NCBI GenBank assembly: GCA_017305055.1
Contig: JAFKMZ010000028.1
Span: forward strand, 1 to 43,901
DNA: 43,901 nucleotides
Source of the DNA: Lysobacterales bacterium
GTDB taxonomy: Bacteria > Pseudomonadota > Gammaproteobacteria > Xanthomonadales > Rhodanobacteraceae
Direction of reading: 5' to 3'
In this document: positions 32,785 through 41,237 of the stretch, one piece after another
Layout: every line of letters begins with the position of its first letter
How positions within the stretch are numbered: the stretch's first letter is position 1
The notes under the pieces: generated by a model
What the model was told of the DNA's origin: nothing
Database searches by the model: none
Seen by the model: the letters and a program-made list of their open reading frames with translations, nothing else
Position numbers and translations under genes: made by a program

Positions 32785-33725
32785 TCACCCGTCGCGAATA
32801 TCTCAAACTTTCCCTGGCTGCCGGTGCTGTCCTGGTGCTTGGCCCACGTTGGTCCCGGGCCACGGACCAGCCGCTGCAGCTGATCAGCCGGACCATTCCT
32901 GGCACCAGCGAGCGCCTGCCGGCGGTCGGCCTGGGCAGCTCGGCCACCTTTGCCCAGGTCGCCGGTGGCGCCGACGTGGCCGCGGTGCGCGAGGTGCTGC
33001 AGGCGCTGTACCAGGATGGCGGACGGGTGTTCGACACCGCGCCCAGCTATGGCGCCTCCGAGGAGGTGGCCGGCAAGCTGGCGCAGGAGCTGGGGTTGGC
33101 GGACAAGCTGTTCTGGGCCACCAAGCTCAACGTTGCCGGCCGCGGCAACGGCAAGGCCGATCCGGCGGCGGCGCGCGCCCAGCTGGCGACCTCGTTCGAG
33201 CGCATCGGCAAGAGCCCGATCGACCTGGTGCAGGTGCACAACCTGGGCGACCCGCCGACCCAGCTGGCCATCCTCCGCGAGGCCAAGGCTGCCGGCCGCA
33301 TCCGCTACGTCGGCATCACCAATACTGCACCGTCGCTGCACGCCGAGCTGGAGCGCGTAATGCGTGCCGAGAAGTTGGACTTCATCGGCATCGACTACGC
33401 CATCGACAACCGCATGGTGGAGGAGCGCATCCTGCCGCTGGCCAGGGACAAGGGCATTGGCGTGCTGGTCTACGCGCCGTTCGGCCGCACCCGGCTGTGG
33501 GCCACGGTGCGCAGCAAGCCGCTGCCGGAGTGGGCAGCCGAGTTCGACGCGCACAGCTGGGCGCAGTTCTTCCTGAAGTTCGTGCTCGCGCACCCGGTGG
33601 TGACGGTGACCACGCCGGCGACCAGCAAGGCCGCGCACATGCTCGACAACCTGGGCGGCGCGGTGGGCCGGCTGCCCGACGAGGCCATGCGCCAGCGCAT
33701 GATCGCCTACGTGCAATCGCTCTAG
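32781..33725 (+). CDS. Tat-exported aldo/keto reductase
   Basis: A 314-residue protein. The N terminus MITRREYLKLSLAAGAVLVL contains TRREYLK followed by a hydrophobic stretch and an SRA cleavage region, as in Tat signal peptides. The mature part has the AKR catalytic set: Asp and Tyr in VFDTAPSYG, Lys in WATKLN and His in LVQVHNLGD. Periplasmic AKRs exported by Tat with a folded cofactor are uncommon but known. The physiological substrate is unknown. It overlaps the upstream permease gene by four bases. Confidence 0.87.
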   Translation: MITRREYLKLSLAAGAVLVLGPRWSRATDQPLQLISRTIPGTSERLPAVGLGSSATFAQVAGGADVAAVREVLQALYQDGGRVFDTAPSYGASEEVAGKLAQELGLADKLFWATKLNVAGRGNGKADPAAARAQLATSFERIGKSPIDLVQVHNLGDPPTQLAILREAKAAGRIRYVGITNTAPSLHAELERVMRAEKLDFIGIDYAIDNRMVEERILPLARDKGIGVLVYAPFGRTRLWATVRSKPLPEWAAEFDAHSWAQFFLKFVLAHPVVTVTTPATSKAAHMLDNLGGAVGRLPDEAMRQRMIAYVQSL

Positions 33726-33820
33726 TGCGGCCGAACGGGTGTCACGGGCAACGGACTCGGCGGCTTGGCTTTGCCCACCTGTGTAGTGATCCCTGACGCG
33801 CCTTCGTCGCCGTGGCCGAC

Positions 33821-33856
33821 TTGATCCCCACCGCACGCGTATATACATTGTGCACA
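33821..33856 (+). promoter_or_regulatory. Promoter and operator of the TacAT toxin-antitoxin pair
   Basis: TTGATC (33821-33826), a 17-base spacer and TACATT (33844-33849) make a plausible promoter. The perfect palindrome TGTGCACA at 33849-33856 sits next to the -10, where the RHH antitoxin of such pairs normally binds to repress its own operon. The rest of the gap 33726-33871 shows no other signal. Confidence 0.5.
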
Positions 33857-33871
33857 CATGAGGCCTCAGCC

Positions 33872-34150
33872 ATGAATGTCACTGCCACCCGTGAAAAGAC
33901 GATCAACCTGCGCACCACGTCTGCCCAGAAGGCGGTCATCGAGCGGGCGGCCGAGACGTCCGGCAAGACGCGAACCGCGTTCATTCTTGACGCCACGTTG
34001 CAGCGCGCTGAAGCGGTACTGGCGGATCGGACGCGCTTCGTGCTTTCCGATGCGCAGTTGAACCGCTTTGTCGCCGCACTGGATGCACCATCGCCCAAAC
34101 CTGAGGCGCTGCGCTCGTTGCTTTCCCGCAAGCCGCACTGGGCGCGCTGA
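33872..34150 (+). CDS. tacA: DUF1778 antitoxin (TacA-like, ribbon-helix-helix)
   Basis: A 92-residue protein whose start EKTINLRTTSAQKAVIERAA, then SGKTRTAFILDATLQRAEAVL is the ribbon-helix-helix domain of DUF1778 antitoxins. The C-terminal part (DAQLNRFVAALDAP, then LLSRKPHW) is the toxin-binding tail ending in the typical hydrophobic aromatic residue. TacA neutralises the acetyltransferase toxin and represses the operon. Two bases separate its stop from the toxin start. An in-frame extension to 33812 crosses the promoter and is rejected. Confidence 0.9.
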   Translation: MNVTATREKTINLRTTSAQKAVIERAAETSGKTRTAFILDATLQRAEAVLADRTRFVLSDAQLNRFVAALDAPSPKPEALRSLLSRKPHWAR

Positions 34151-34152
34151 GC

Positions 34153-34650
34153 GTGGCGCTGGGCGCGCCGGCCCCGCTTGCGTCGCGTCACGACTGTTCC
34201 ACGTTCGATTGCGGCAACGCTGAATTGTCGGAGTGGTTGCGGGCACGTGCGCAAGACAATGAAACCTTGCGTGGCTCACGCTGCTTTGTCGCCTGTGATG
34301 GCGACCACGTGGCAGGCTCCTATGCACTGGCTGCCGGTAGCGTGGAGTGTCGGAACGAGCGTGGCTCGATTCGACGCAACATGCCTGATCTGGTGCCCGC
34401 TGTGGTCCTGGGCCGCCTCGCCGTCGATCGCGCATGGCAGGGCCAAGGTCTCGGCGCCGATCTCCTGCAGGATGCCACACTGCGTGCGCTGCGGGCGGGG
34501 CAGGAAATTGGTGCTCGCGTGCTCCTGTGTCATGCCATTGACGACGCGGCGCATCGGTTCTATCTGCACCATGGCTTTGTTGATTCCACGTTCGATCCAC
34601 TCACGGTCATGCTCGACCTGCGCAAGGTCGAGGCTCTGTTGCGTGCGTGA
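34153..34650 (+). CDS. tacT: GNAT toxin (TacT-like, tRNA-acetylating)
   Basis: A 165-residue acetyltransferase starting at GTG. The N terminus LASRHDCSTFDCGNAELSEW, and ARAQDNETLRGSRCFVACD are standard for TacT/AtaT toxins. The acetyl-CoA motif is VLGRLAVDRAWQGQGLGADL and the catalytic Tyr is in AAHRFYLHHGF. Family toxins acetylate the amino group of charged tRNAs and stop translation. It is paired with the DUF1778 antitoxin. Just after its stop, GCGGCATA[A/G]GTAC is present twice in tandem (34659-34685), of unknown meaning. Confidence 0.9.
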   Translation: MALGAPAPLASRHDCSTFDCGNAELSEWLRARAQDNETLRGSRCFVACDGDHVAGSYALAAGSVECRNERGSIRRNMPDLVPAVVLGRLAVDRAWQGQGLGADLLQDATLRALRAGQEIGARVLLCHAIDDAAHRFYLHHGFVDSTFDPLTVMLDLRKVEALLRA

Positions 34651-34702
34651 CATCGTGCGCGGCATAAGTACCGCGGCATAGGTACTTTGGGGTGGATCCA
34701 GG

Positions 34703-35221
34703 TCAAACCGTTGCGGTGGTGGGTGCTGTGGGCCGCGTGGAGGGCCCAGGCGCTTCGGCCAGCAGCAGACCGATCTCGGTGCCCAGCCACAGGTCGTCGC
34801 AGGCGCCGAAGACCTGCTGGCGCAGGCGGCCTTCGGCATCGATCAGGATCGTGGTCGGCGTGCCCTGCATGCCATAGGCGCGCATGGTGCGTGGCAATGG
34901 ATCGCCATCCTCACCCGGCAGGTCGATGCCGATCGGGAACGCCAGCCGGTATTCGTGGACGAAGGCGCGCAGCGCCTCCGGCCCGGCCACCGCATGGTGC
35001 TCGAACACCGTGTGCAGGCCCACGACCGCGAGCCGCGGATTGCCGGCAAAGAGCTGTGCCGCGCGCTTGGCCTGCGGCAGCGCGTGGGCGACGCAGCCCG
35101 GGCACAGCATCTGGAACGCATGCAGCACGATCACCTTGCCGCGCAGCGCCTCGACCTGCAGCGGCTGCGGCGTGTTGAGCCAGGTGCTGGTCTGCCAGGG
35201 TGCTGCCATGCGGAAGCTCAT
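34703..35221 (-). CDS. Redoxin/TlpA-like thioredoxin-fold protein
   Basis: A 172-residue protein with the thioredoxin-like motif CPGC (Cys40, Cys43) in VLHAFQMLCPGCVAHALPQA, and an AhpC/TSA-redoxin fold with the conserved cis-Pro segment QGTPTTILIDAEGRL. No signal peptide is seen, unlike periplasmic TlpA. The start is chosen by GGAGG eight bases before the ATG. It is the last gene of a three-gene run with an SDR enzyme (13 bases upstream) and an AhpD-like protein. The shared theme is thiol redox or peroxide handling; the actual partner is unknown. Confidence 0.82.
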   Translation of the reverse strand: MSFRMAAPWQTSTWLNTPQPLQVEALRGKVIVLHAFQMLCPGCVAHALPQAKRAAQLFAGNPRLAVVGLHTVFEHHAVAGPEALRAFVHEYRLAFPIGIDLPGEDGDPLPRTMRAYGMQGTPTTILIDAEGRLRQQVFGACDDLWLGTEIGLLLAEAPGPSTRPTAPTTATV

Positions 35222-35234
35222 GTGCGGCCTCCGT

Positions 35235-36029
35235 TCAGGCGATGCTGTCGACCACGCCGCCGTCCACGCGCAGTGCGGCGCCGGTGGTGGCCGAAGCCTG
35301 GGGCGAGGCGGCATACACCACCATGTTGGCCACTTCGTCGACGCTCGCGGCGCGGCGCAGGATCGACGAGGGCCGGTGGCTGCGCACGAAGGCGGCAGCG
35401 GCCTGCTCCAGGTCCTGGCCGTCCCGGCGCATGTCGTCGGCCAGCATGCCGGCCATGCCTTCGGTCAGGGTGGGGCCGGGCAGCACCGCGTTCACCGTGA
35501 CTCCGGTTCCCGCCAGGCGTTTGGCCAATCCGCGCGAGAGCCCGAGCAGCGCGGTCTTGGTCATGCCGTAGTGGATCATCTCCACCGGCAGGTTGAGCGC
35601 CGATTCGGAGGAGATGAAGATGATCCGCCCCCAGCCGCGCGCCTGCATGCCTGGCGCGTAGGCCCGCGACAGCCGCACGCCGGAAAGCACATTGACCGCG
35701 TAGAAGCGTTCCCAGTCGGCATCCGGTATCTCGAAATAATCCTGCATGGCGAAGATGCCGGCGTTGTTCACCAGGATGTCGACCTGGGGCGCGGCCCGGA
35801 TGAGTATGTCGCAGCCTTCCGCGGTGCCGACGTCGGCCGCCACGCCACTGGCCACGAGCCCGGGCACATCGCGCCGCAATCCGGCCAACGCCCGGTCGAG
35901 CGCGGCCTGGTGCCGGCCGTTGACAATCACGCTGGCGCCGGCGCGGCCCAGGCCGCGGGCGATGGCAAGACCGATGCCGGCCGTGGACCCGGTGACCAGG
36001 GCGGTCTTGCCCGACAGATTGATATTCAT
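35235..36029 (-). CDS. Short-chain dehydrogenase/reductase
   Basis: A 264-residue classical SDR. It shows TGSTAGIG at 13-20 for NAD(P), NNAGIF, the catalytic Ser in ISSESALN, YGMTK with the Tyr-x3-Lys pair, and the ending TTGAALRVDGGVVDSIA. The substrate cannot be read from the sequence. It lies between an AhpD-like gene (68 bases upstream) and a redoxin gene (13 bases downstream). Confidence 0.9.
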   Translation of the reverse strand: MNINLSGKTALVTGSTAGIGLAIARGLGRAGASVIVNGRHQAALDRALAGLRRDVPGLVASGVAADVGTAEGCDILIRAAPQVDILVNNAGIFAMQDYFEIPDADWERFYAVNVLSGVRLSRAYAPGMQARGWGRIIFISSESALNLPVEMIHYGMTKTALLGLSRGLAKRLAGTGVTVNAVLPGPTLTEGMAGMLADDMRRDGQDLEQAAAAFVRSHRPSSILRRAASVDEVANMVVYAASPQASATTGAALRVDGGVVDSIA

Positions 36030-36097
36030 GGGATTTCCCTAAGGCGCTGCCAGCGGCGCTTGCGTGCCGCCGGCAGCAGGTGGCGGCTGTGGCGCAC

Positions 36098-36568
36098 TCA
36101 GGCCGCCTTGGTCTTCTTTTGCGGCTGGTAATGGCCGGGTTCGGAGCGGAACGGGATGGCCAGGCGATTCCAGCCGTTGATGGCGATGATGGCAAACGAC
36201 AGGTCGGCCAGTTCCTTCTCGCTGAACTGGCTGCGGACCTCGGCATACAGCTCGTCCGGGACGTCGCCGCCGGCGATGCGGGTCAGTGCTTCGGTCCAGG
36301 CCAGCGCCGCGCGTTCGCGCGCGTTGTAGAACGGCGCCTCGCGCCAGGCGTTCAGCACGTACAGACGCTGCTCGGTCTCGCCGGCGGCGCGCGCATCCTT
36401 GCTGTGCATGTCCAGGCAATAGGCGCAGCCGTTGATCTGCGAGGCGCGCATCTTCACCAGCTCCAGCAGCGGATGCTCCAGCCCGGAGCCCTCCACATAG
36501 GCCTGCAGGTCGCGCAGTGCCTGGAAGCCGCCGGGGGCGGCCTGGACGTAGTTCATTCGTTGGGTCAT
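36098..36568 (-). CDS. Carboxymuconolactone decarboxylase (AhpD-like) family protein
   Basis: A 156-residue all-helical protein with the family signature ELVKMRASQINGCAYCLDMH (Glu36, Cys48, Cys51, His55), the CxxC-xxx-H redox site of AhpD-like peroxidases. Later segments AWTEALTRIAGGDVPDELY and SFAIIAINGWNRLAIPFR are typical of the subgroup that occurs in small redox operons. It has a strong ribosome binding site (AAGGAGTACGAA before ATG) and heads the operon with the SDR and redoxin genes. A disulfide-based hydroperoxidase role is likely by family but not proven. Confidence 0.88.
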   Translation of the reverse strand: MTQRMNYVQAAPGGFQALRDLQAYVEGSGLEHPLLELVKMRASQINGCAYCLDMHSKDARAAGETEQRLYVLNAWREAPFYNARERAALAWTEALTRIAGGDVPDELYAEVRSQFSEKELADLSFAIIAINGWNRLAIPFRSEPGHYQPQKKTKAA

Positions 36569-36872
36569 TTCGTACTCCTTGCATATGCGTGGCGCCGGCT
36601 TGCGGCCGGCACGCCACGGCCGGGGGCAGACTGGCGTGTGCGTCCGGGACAGGTGTCACGCGCCTGGTGCGGCATGGGACGCGTGTTGCGGCAGGCGTCG
36701 GCGCGGTCCGGCACAGGTCATGCGCCTCATGTGGGCACATGCGGTCGCCTCGGCGGCGATGCAAGGGCCATGTTCGCCCTGCGCGCCGGGTCCGCGCAAG
36801 CGCGGCTTCGCGGCAGGGCGGGGTTGTAGACTGCCAAACGGCCAATACCGGCAACGGGGGCGAGGCGGCGCG
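36569..36872. other. Divergent intergenic region
   Basis: This 304-base gap between the AhpD-like operon and the P1 peptidase gene is very GC-rich. The frame of the peptidase stays open through it, but the translation is arginine-rich and unlike protein. The only signal I see is TAGACT at 36827-36832, 41 bases before the peptidase ATG, without a good -35. Confidence 0.5.
36827..36832 (+). promoter_or_regulatory. Possible -10 element for the P1 peptidase gene
   Basis: TAGACT, preceded by TTG in GTTGTAGACT, lies 41 bases before the proposed ATG. The -35 region is unconvincing. It is listed because the same hexamer recurs upstream of three other genes here. Confidence 0.3.
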
Positions 36873-38156
36873 ATGGATACGGTGTGTGACGACACGGAGG
36901 CGGGGATTCAGCGCTGGCGTACTGCCACAGGTGCGCTGCGGCCCACGCGCGATGGCCATCACCGGCGAGTGCGGCGGTCGTTGCGTGCGCTGGCATGCGC
37001 CCTGGTGCTTGCCAGCCTGGCGGCAGTGTCGGCCCCGCCTGCGCTGCACGCACAGGAGACGCGGGTCCGCGCGCGCGCCCTCGGCGTGGCGCCAGGCATC
37101 TTCACTCCCGGGAAATGGAACGCGATCACCGACGTCGCCGGCGTGCTGGTCGGCCAGACCACGCTGGCCAAGGGCGACGTGCACACCGGCGTGACCGCGA
37201 TCCTACCGCACGGCGGCAACATGTTCTTCGACCGGGTGCCGGCGGCGGTGTTCGTCGGCAACGCCTTCGGCAAGATGGTTGGCGTCACCCAGGTGCAGGA
37301 ACTTGGCGAGCTGGAGACGCCGATCCTGCTCACCTGCACGCTGTGCGTGTGGCGCGCCGCCGACGCCATGGTCGCCGAGCTGCTGGCCATGCCCGGCATG
37401 CAGGGCGTGCATTCGATCAACCCCGTGGTGGGCGAAACCAACGACGGCACCCTGAACGCGATCCGCGAGCGCCCAATCACGCCGCCGGACGTCCATCACG
37501 CGCTGGCCACGGCCTCGACCGGACCGGTGGCCGAGGGCAGCGTGGGCGCGGGCGCGGGGACGGTCGCGTTCGGCTGGAAGGGCGGCATCGGCACCTCGTC
37601 GCGCGTGCTGCCGGCAAGCCTCGGCGGCTGGACCGTCGGCGTGCTGGTGCAGTCCAACTTCGGTGGCGTGCTGCAGGTGCTCGGGGCACCGGTCGGCCGC
37701 GAGCTGGGGCAATACGCGTTCAAGGACCAGGTGCAGCGCGAGCGCGGCGACGGTTCCATCATGATCGTGGTTGCCACCGATGCGCCCTTGTCGGACCGCA
37801 ACCTGAAGCGCCTGGCGGCGCGCGCGATGCTGGGTCTGGGGCGCACGGGCTCCAGCGCGTCCAACGGCTCGGGCGACTATGTCATTGCGTTCTCGACCGC
37901 CGCGCAGGTGCGCCGCCGTGTCGACCCGGCGGGTGCCTCGGCATCGGTGTCACGCGACGCGTTGCGCACCACGCGGGAAGTGGCCAACGATGACATGTCG
38001 CCGCTGTTCGAGGCGGTCATCGAGTCCACCGAGGAGGCCATCTACGACTCCCTGTTCATGGCCACCACGGTCACCGGCAACGGCCATACTGTCGAGGCCA
38101 TACCGCTGGACCGGGTGCGCGGGATCCTGGAGCGCTACCGGGCGTCCTCACGCTAG
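36873..38156 (+). CDS. P1 family aminopeptidase/amidase (DmpA/BapA-like), exported
   Basis: From the ATG at 36873 the product has 427 residues; a GTG at 36969 would begin directly at a signal peptide (RRSLRALACALVLASLAAVS, then APPALHAQE) and is a real alternative. The body is a P1 (DmpA/BapA) N-terminal-nucleophile hydrolase: GIFTPGKWNAITDVAGVLVG, EGSVGAGAGTVAFGWK and GGIGTSSR. In this family the precursor cleaves itself just before the nucleophile Ser of the last motif (around 242 here), giving two chains. Enzymes of this family release N-terminal D-, L- or beta-amino acids from peptides and amides. It is probably periplasmic. The substrate preference is not visible. Confidence 0.88.
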   Translation: MDTVCDDTEAGIQRWRTATGALRPTRDGHHRRVRRSLRALACALVLASLAAVSAPPALHAQETRVRARALGVAPGIFTPGKWNAITDVAGVLVGQTTLAKGDVHTGVTAILPHGGNMFFDRVPAAVFVGNAFGKMVGVTQVQELGELETPILLTCTLCVWRAADAMVAELLAMPGMQGVHSINPVVGETNDGTLNAIRERPITPPDVHHALATASTGPVAEGSVGAGAGTVAFGWKGGIGTSSRVLPASLGGWTVGVLVQSNFGGVLQVLGAPVGRELGQYAFKDQVQRERGDGSIMIVVATDAPLSDRNLKRLAARAMLGLGRTGSSASNGSGDYVIAFSTAAQVRRRVDPAGASASVSRDALRTTREVANDDMSPLFEAVIESTEEAIYDSLFMATTVTGNGHTVEAIPLDRVRGILERYRASSR

Positions 38157-38212
38157 GCCACGGCAAGGCGCGGGGTCCGGGGCCGTGCTGCCGTCGCTGC
38201 GGATGTACCCTG

Positions 38213-38218
38213 TAGACT
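38213..38218 (+). promoter_or_regulatory. Possible -10 element for the peroxiredoxin gene
   Basis: TAGACT lies 29 bases before the ATG at 38248, with the ribosome binding site GAGGAG between. The -35 region (CTGCCG, 19 bases upstream) is weak. Confidence 0.35.
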
Positions 38219-38247
38219 CATTAATTGCCATCGATGAGGAGTGCGGC

Positions 38248-38856
38248 ATGAACAAGCACGTTGTGGGTCCCCTCGCCGCGGTGGCGCTGGGCATGCTGCT
38301 CGCCATGCCGGCCTCGGCCGCGCTCAAGCCCGGGGCGTCGGCGCCGGACTTCAGCGCCGTCGCCAGCCTGGCCGGCAACGACTTCACGTTCTCCCTGCAG
38401 CAGGCCCTGAAGAAGGGACCGGTGGTGGTGTACTTCTACCCCTCGGCGTACACCTCGGGCTGCGATCTCGAGGCGCATACGTTTGCCACCGAGAAGGAGA
38501 AGTTCGAGGCCGCCGGGGCCACGATCATCGGCGTGTCCGCCGACAGCATCCAGCGCCTGAACGAGTTTTCCAAGGATCCGAACTACTGCGCCGGCAAGTT
38601 CCCTGTGGCGTCCGATCCGGACGGCAAGGTGGCGGCCACGTATGACCTGAAGCCGGCACCCGCCAAGCCGGGGGCGAAGGACACGCGCGGTGTGGAGATC
38701 GGCCACATGTTCTTTCCGCGCACCACCTTCGTGATCGCCAGGGACGGCAAGGTCGTGGCCACGCTGTCGTCGGAGGTGGACAAGCTGCGCCCTGACCAGC
38801 ACGTGCACGAGTCATTGGCGATCGTGCAGCGCCTGCAGGCCAGCCCGACCCCGTAG
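38248..38856 (+). CDS. Exported peroxiredoxin (BCP/PrxQ-like)
   Basis: A 202-residue protein with a Sec signal peptide (VVGPLAAVALGMLLAMPASA-A) and an AhpC/TSA fold. The peroxidatic Cys is Cys72 in YPSAYTSGCDLEAHTF, equivalent to the FTPGC motif of BCP/PrxQ. A possible resolving Cys is Cys114 in DPNYCAGKFPVASD. A peroxiredoxin of this type in the periplasm is less common than the cytoplasmic form. GAGGAG precedes the ATG. It would reduce peroxides with electrons from a periplasmic thiol donor that is not identifiable here. Confidence 0.9.
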   Translation: MNKHVVGPLAAVALGMLLAMPASAALKPGASAPDFSAVASLAGNDFTFSLQQALKKGPVVVYFYPSAYTSGCDLEAHTFATEKEKFEAAGATIIGVSADSIQRLNEFSKDPNYCAGKFPVASDPDGKVAATYDLKPAPAKPGAKDTRGVEIGHMFFPRTTFVIARDGKVVATLSSEVDKLRPDQHVHESLAIVQRLQASPTP

Positions 38857-38978
38857 TTGCGTGGGACGAGCCCGCTGGCGGGCGATGCCCTTCGGTACCT
38901 GGCCGGAGAAACCATCGCCCGCCCACAAGGGATTCCCTCCGGTCGCGAGCGGACTCCGACATCACTGGTATCGGTGGG

Positions 38979-41237
38979 TCAGTCCTGGGCTGGCGATGAC
39001 GCCGGTGGTTGAGGCGCGCGCAGATAGCGCTCGAAATAGTCGACCAGCCTGTGGTAGCCGTAGCGCGTCTGTGCCATGCCTTGCGTATCCCAGCTGTGCG
39101 GGGCATTGGGCAGGGGCACCAGGTCCACGTTCCCGCCCTGCAGGATCAGGCGCTGGGTCAATGTCACCGAGTCCTTGAACAGCACGACCTCGTCGCGCAT
39201 GCCGTGCAGCAGCATCAGGTGGCCCTTGAGGCCGCCGGAGTGCATGAACGCCGAGGACTTGGCGTACTGCGCCTCGTGGCCCTGCGGCATCATCATCACC
39301 TGCATCTCGCCGGTGAGGGCGTGGAACAGGCTGGTGGCGGGCGCCGCGGCCACGCCGGCCCGGTAGACGTCCGGATAGCGGAACATCGACATGGCGGTCA
39401 GCAGGCCGCCGTAGCTGCTGCCCCAGATGCCGATGCGCGAGGGGTCGACGTAGCCCTGCGCGACCAGCCAGCGCGTGGCGCTGTACAGGTCGTCGACATC
39501 GACGCCGCCGTAGTCCTCGCGGATGCGCTGGCGGAACGCCTTGCCATGCCCGGAGCTGCCGCTGATGTCCACGTTGATGACCACGAAGCCGCGCTGGGCC
39601 AGCAATTGGTCCAGGCCCCAGGTCGGGTGGTAGACGCGCCCGCCCCACTCGTTGTGCACGGTGTTGCTGTACACCGAGCCCAGGATCGCCGGGTACTTCT
39701 TCGCCGGGTCGAAGTCCGGCGGCAGGGTCAGCCGCGCGTGCAGCGGGGTGCCGTCGTTGACGTTGTTGAACCTGACGTACTTCGGCGCAACCCAGTGGTA
39801 CGCGGAGAATTCCGGCAAGGGTGAATGCGTGACCTGGCGACGATCCTTCGCCTTGGCTGCCGTGCCAGTGGCGGCCTGCAGGTACAGGTCTGGTGGCGTC
39901 ACGTCATTGGAATACAGGTCGGCGAGCAACTTTCCATCCGGCGACATCGTCGGATGATGCGCGCCTTCGGCCGGGGTCACCGGCTGCGCCGCACCGCCGC
40001 CGAGTGGCACGCGGTACACGCGGCGCGACTCCGTATTGCCGGCGTTGCTGACCACGAACAGCGCACGTGCCGCGGGTGAGATGCTGGCCGAGAACACCGC
40101 CCAGTCACCCGCGGTGATGGCCTTGGGCGCGCCACCGGCAAGCGCCTGGTAGTACACGTGGTAATCATTGCCGCGGTCGGAGGTAAAGTACACGCCGTAC
40201 CCGTCCGGCGCCCAGTCGGCCCACCACTCGGCGCTGACGTTGTGTGGGTCGCGCTCGCGCACCAGCAACTGCGACTTTCCGTTGGCGGGGTCGAGCAGCA
40301 GCAGGCGGCGGTCCTTGACGTACAGGTCGCTCTTGTCCGTCAGCAGCCGGCTGTCGTCCGGAGACCAGCGTACGCTGAAGATCTGGTCCAGCGGATCGGG
40401 GCCGAGGTCCATCCAGCGCACCGCGCCGCCGCTGGCGGCAACCACGCCCAGGCGCCGTGACGGCGAGGGCTCGCCCGGATACGGACGCTCGACCTCGACC
40501 AGTCGCGTCTCCGCACCCAGGTAATCCGGGATGCCGCGCATCGGCACCTTGCTGTTGTCGGCCTCGATCACGGCCAGCTGCTTGCCGTCGTGCGACCAGG
40601 CGAAGGACTCGACGCCGACCCTGCTGCCGCCTGCGGCGTAGACCTGACGCGGCTGCGGCGTGTCCGTGCCAAGCTCCACCATCCACAGGCTGCCGGACGC
40701 CAGATAGGCAACGGCCTTGGCCCGGGCGGAGGCGGCCGGGTCGGCGGCGGCGCTGCCGGCCTCGCTTATCGGCTGCGCCGGCTGCCCCGGCAGGACCCGG
40801 TACAGGCGCCCATGCAGGTTGAACACCAGGTGCCGGCCATCCGGCGCCCAGATCACTTGCGAGACGCCATGGTCATTCTCGGCGCGCTCGACCTGTTCCA
40901 GCTTGGCGATGTCGCTGCCCGGATCGGCCGGGCTATCCGGGCGCGGCATGCGCGTCACCCGTACCGGCTTGCCGTTTGCGGCATCGGCCACCCAGACGTC
41001 CATGAAATTGCCGCCCTCGTCGTTCCACAGGAACGCCAGGCGCCTGCTGTCCGGCGACCACGCCGGGTCCGTGGGGGCAGTGCCGGTGACCCAGGGCAGG
41101 CTGTACAGCCGGTCGATGGTCATCGTTCGCGGCGCTGGGGCGGCGGTTGTGGCCTGGTCGCCGGCACTTGCCGGCCACGCCAGCAGGAGACCGCACAGCG
41201 CCACGCAGCCCAGCGACAATCGGTACAGGGAGTTCAT
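38979..41237 (-). CDS. Exported S9 family dipeptidyl-peptidase-like serine peptidase
   Basis: A 752-residue protein with a Sec signal peptide (LGCVALCGLLLAWPASAG), a long beta-propeller (repeated W-PD-R-L blocks, about 50-500) and a C-terminal alpha/beta hydrolase. The catalytic triad is Ser608 in GSSYGG, Asp682 in HGMRDEVV and His714 in APHSWD, the arrangement of DPP4-like enzymes. It is distinct in sequence from the S9 peptidase at 20937-22994. It should trim dipeptides or short peptides in the periplasm. The gene converges with the peroxiredoxin gene; the 122-base gap (38857-38978) holds nothing evident. Confidence 0.92.
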   Translation of the reverse strand: MNSLYRLSLGCVALCGLLLAWPASAGDQATTAAPAPRTMTIDRLYSLPWVTGTAPTDPAWSPDSRRLAFLWNDEGGNFMDVWVADAANGKPVRVTRMPRPDSPADPGSDIAKLEQVERAENDHGVSQVIWAPDGRHLVFNLHGRLYRVLPGQPAQPISEAGSAAADPAASARAKAVAYLASGSLWMVELGTDTPQPRQVYAAGGSRVGVESFAWSHDGKQLAVIEADNSKVPMRGIPDYLGAETRLVEVERPYPGEPSPSRRLGVVAASGGAVRWMDLGPDPLDQIFSVRWSPDDSRLLTDKSDLYVKDRRLLLLDPANGKSQLLVRERDPHNVSAEWWADWAPDGYGVYFTSDRGNDYHVYYQALAGGAPKAITAGDWAVFSASISPAARALFVVSNAGNTESRRVYRVPLGGGAAQPVTPAEGAHHPTMSPDGKLLADLYSNDVTPPDLYLQAATGTAAKAKDRRQVTHSPLPEFSAYHWVAPKYVRFNNVNDGTPLHARLTLPPDFDPAKKYPAILGSVYSNTVHNEWGGRVYHPTWGLDQLLAQRGFVVINVDISGSSGHGKAFRQRIREDYGGVDVDDLYSATRWLVAQGYVDPSRIGIWGSSYGGLLTAMSMFRYPDVYRAGVAAAPATSLFHALTGEMQVMMMPQGHEAQYAKSSAFMHSGGLKGHLMLLHGMRDEVVLFKDSVTLTQRLILQGGNVDLVPLPNAPHSWDTQGMAQTRYGYHRLVDYFERYLRAPQPPASSPAQD

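Noticed and set aside
34659-34685. Tandem GCGGCATAAGTAC-type 13-base repeat after the toxin gene as an attachment site
   Set aside because: Only two short, imperfect copies are present, with no integrase or tRNA nearby.
36579-36872. Longer start for the P1 peptidase
   Set aside because: The extra 98 residues are Arg/Gly/Cys-rich and would bury the signal peptide; starts at 36873 or 36969 fit better.
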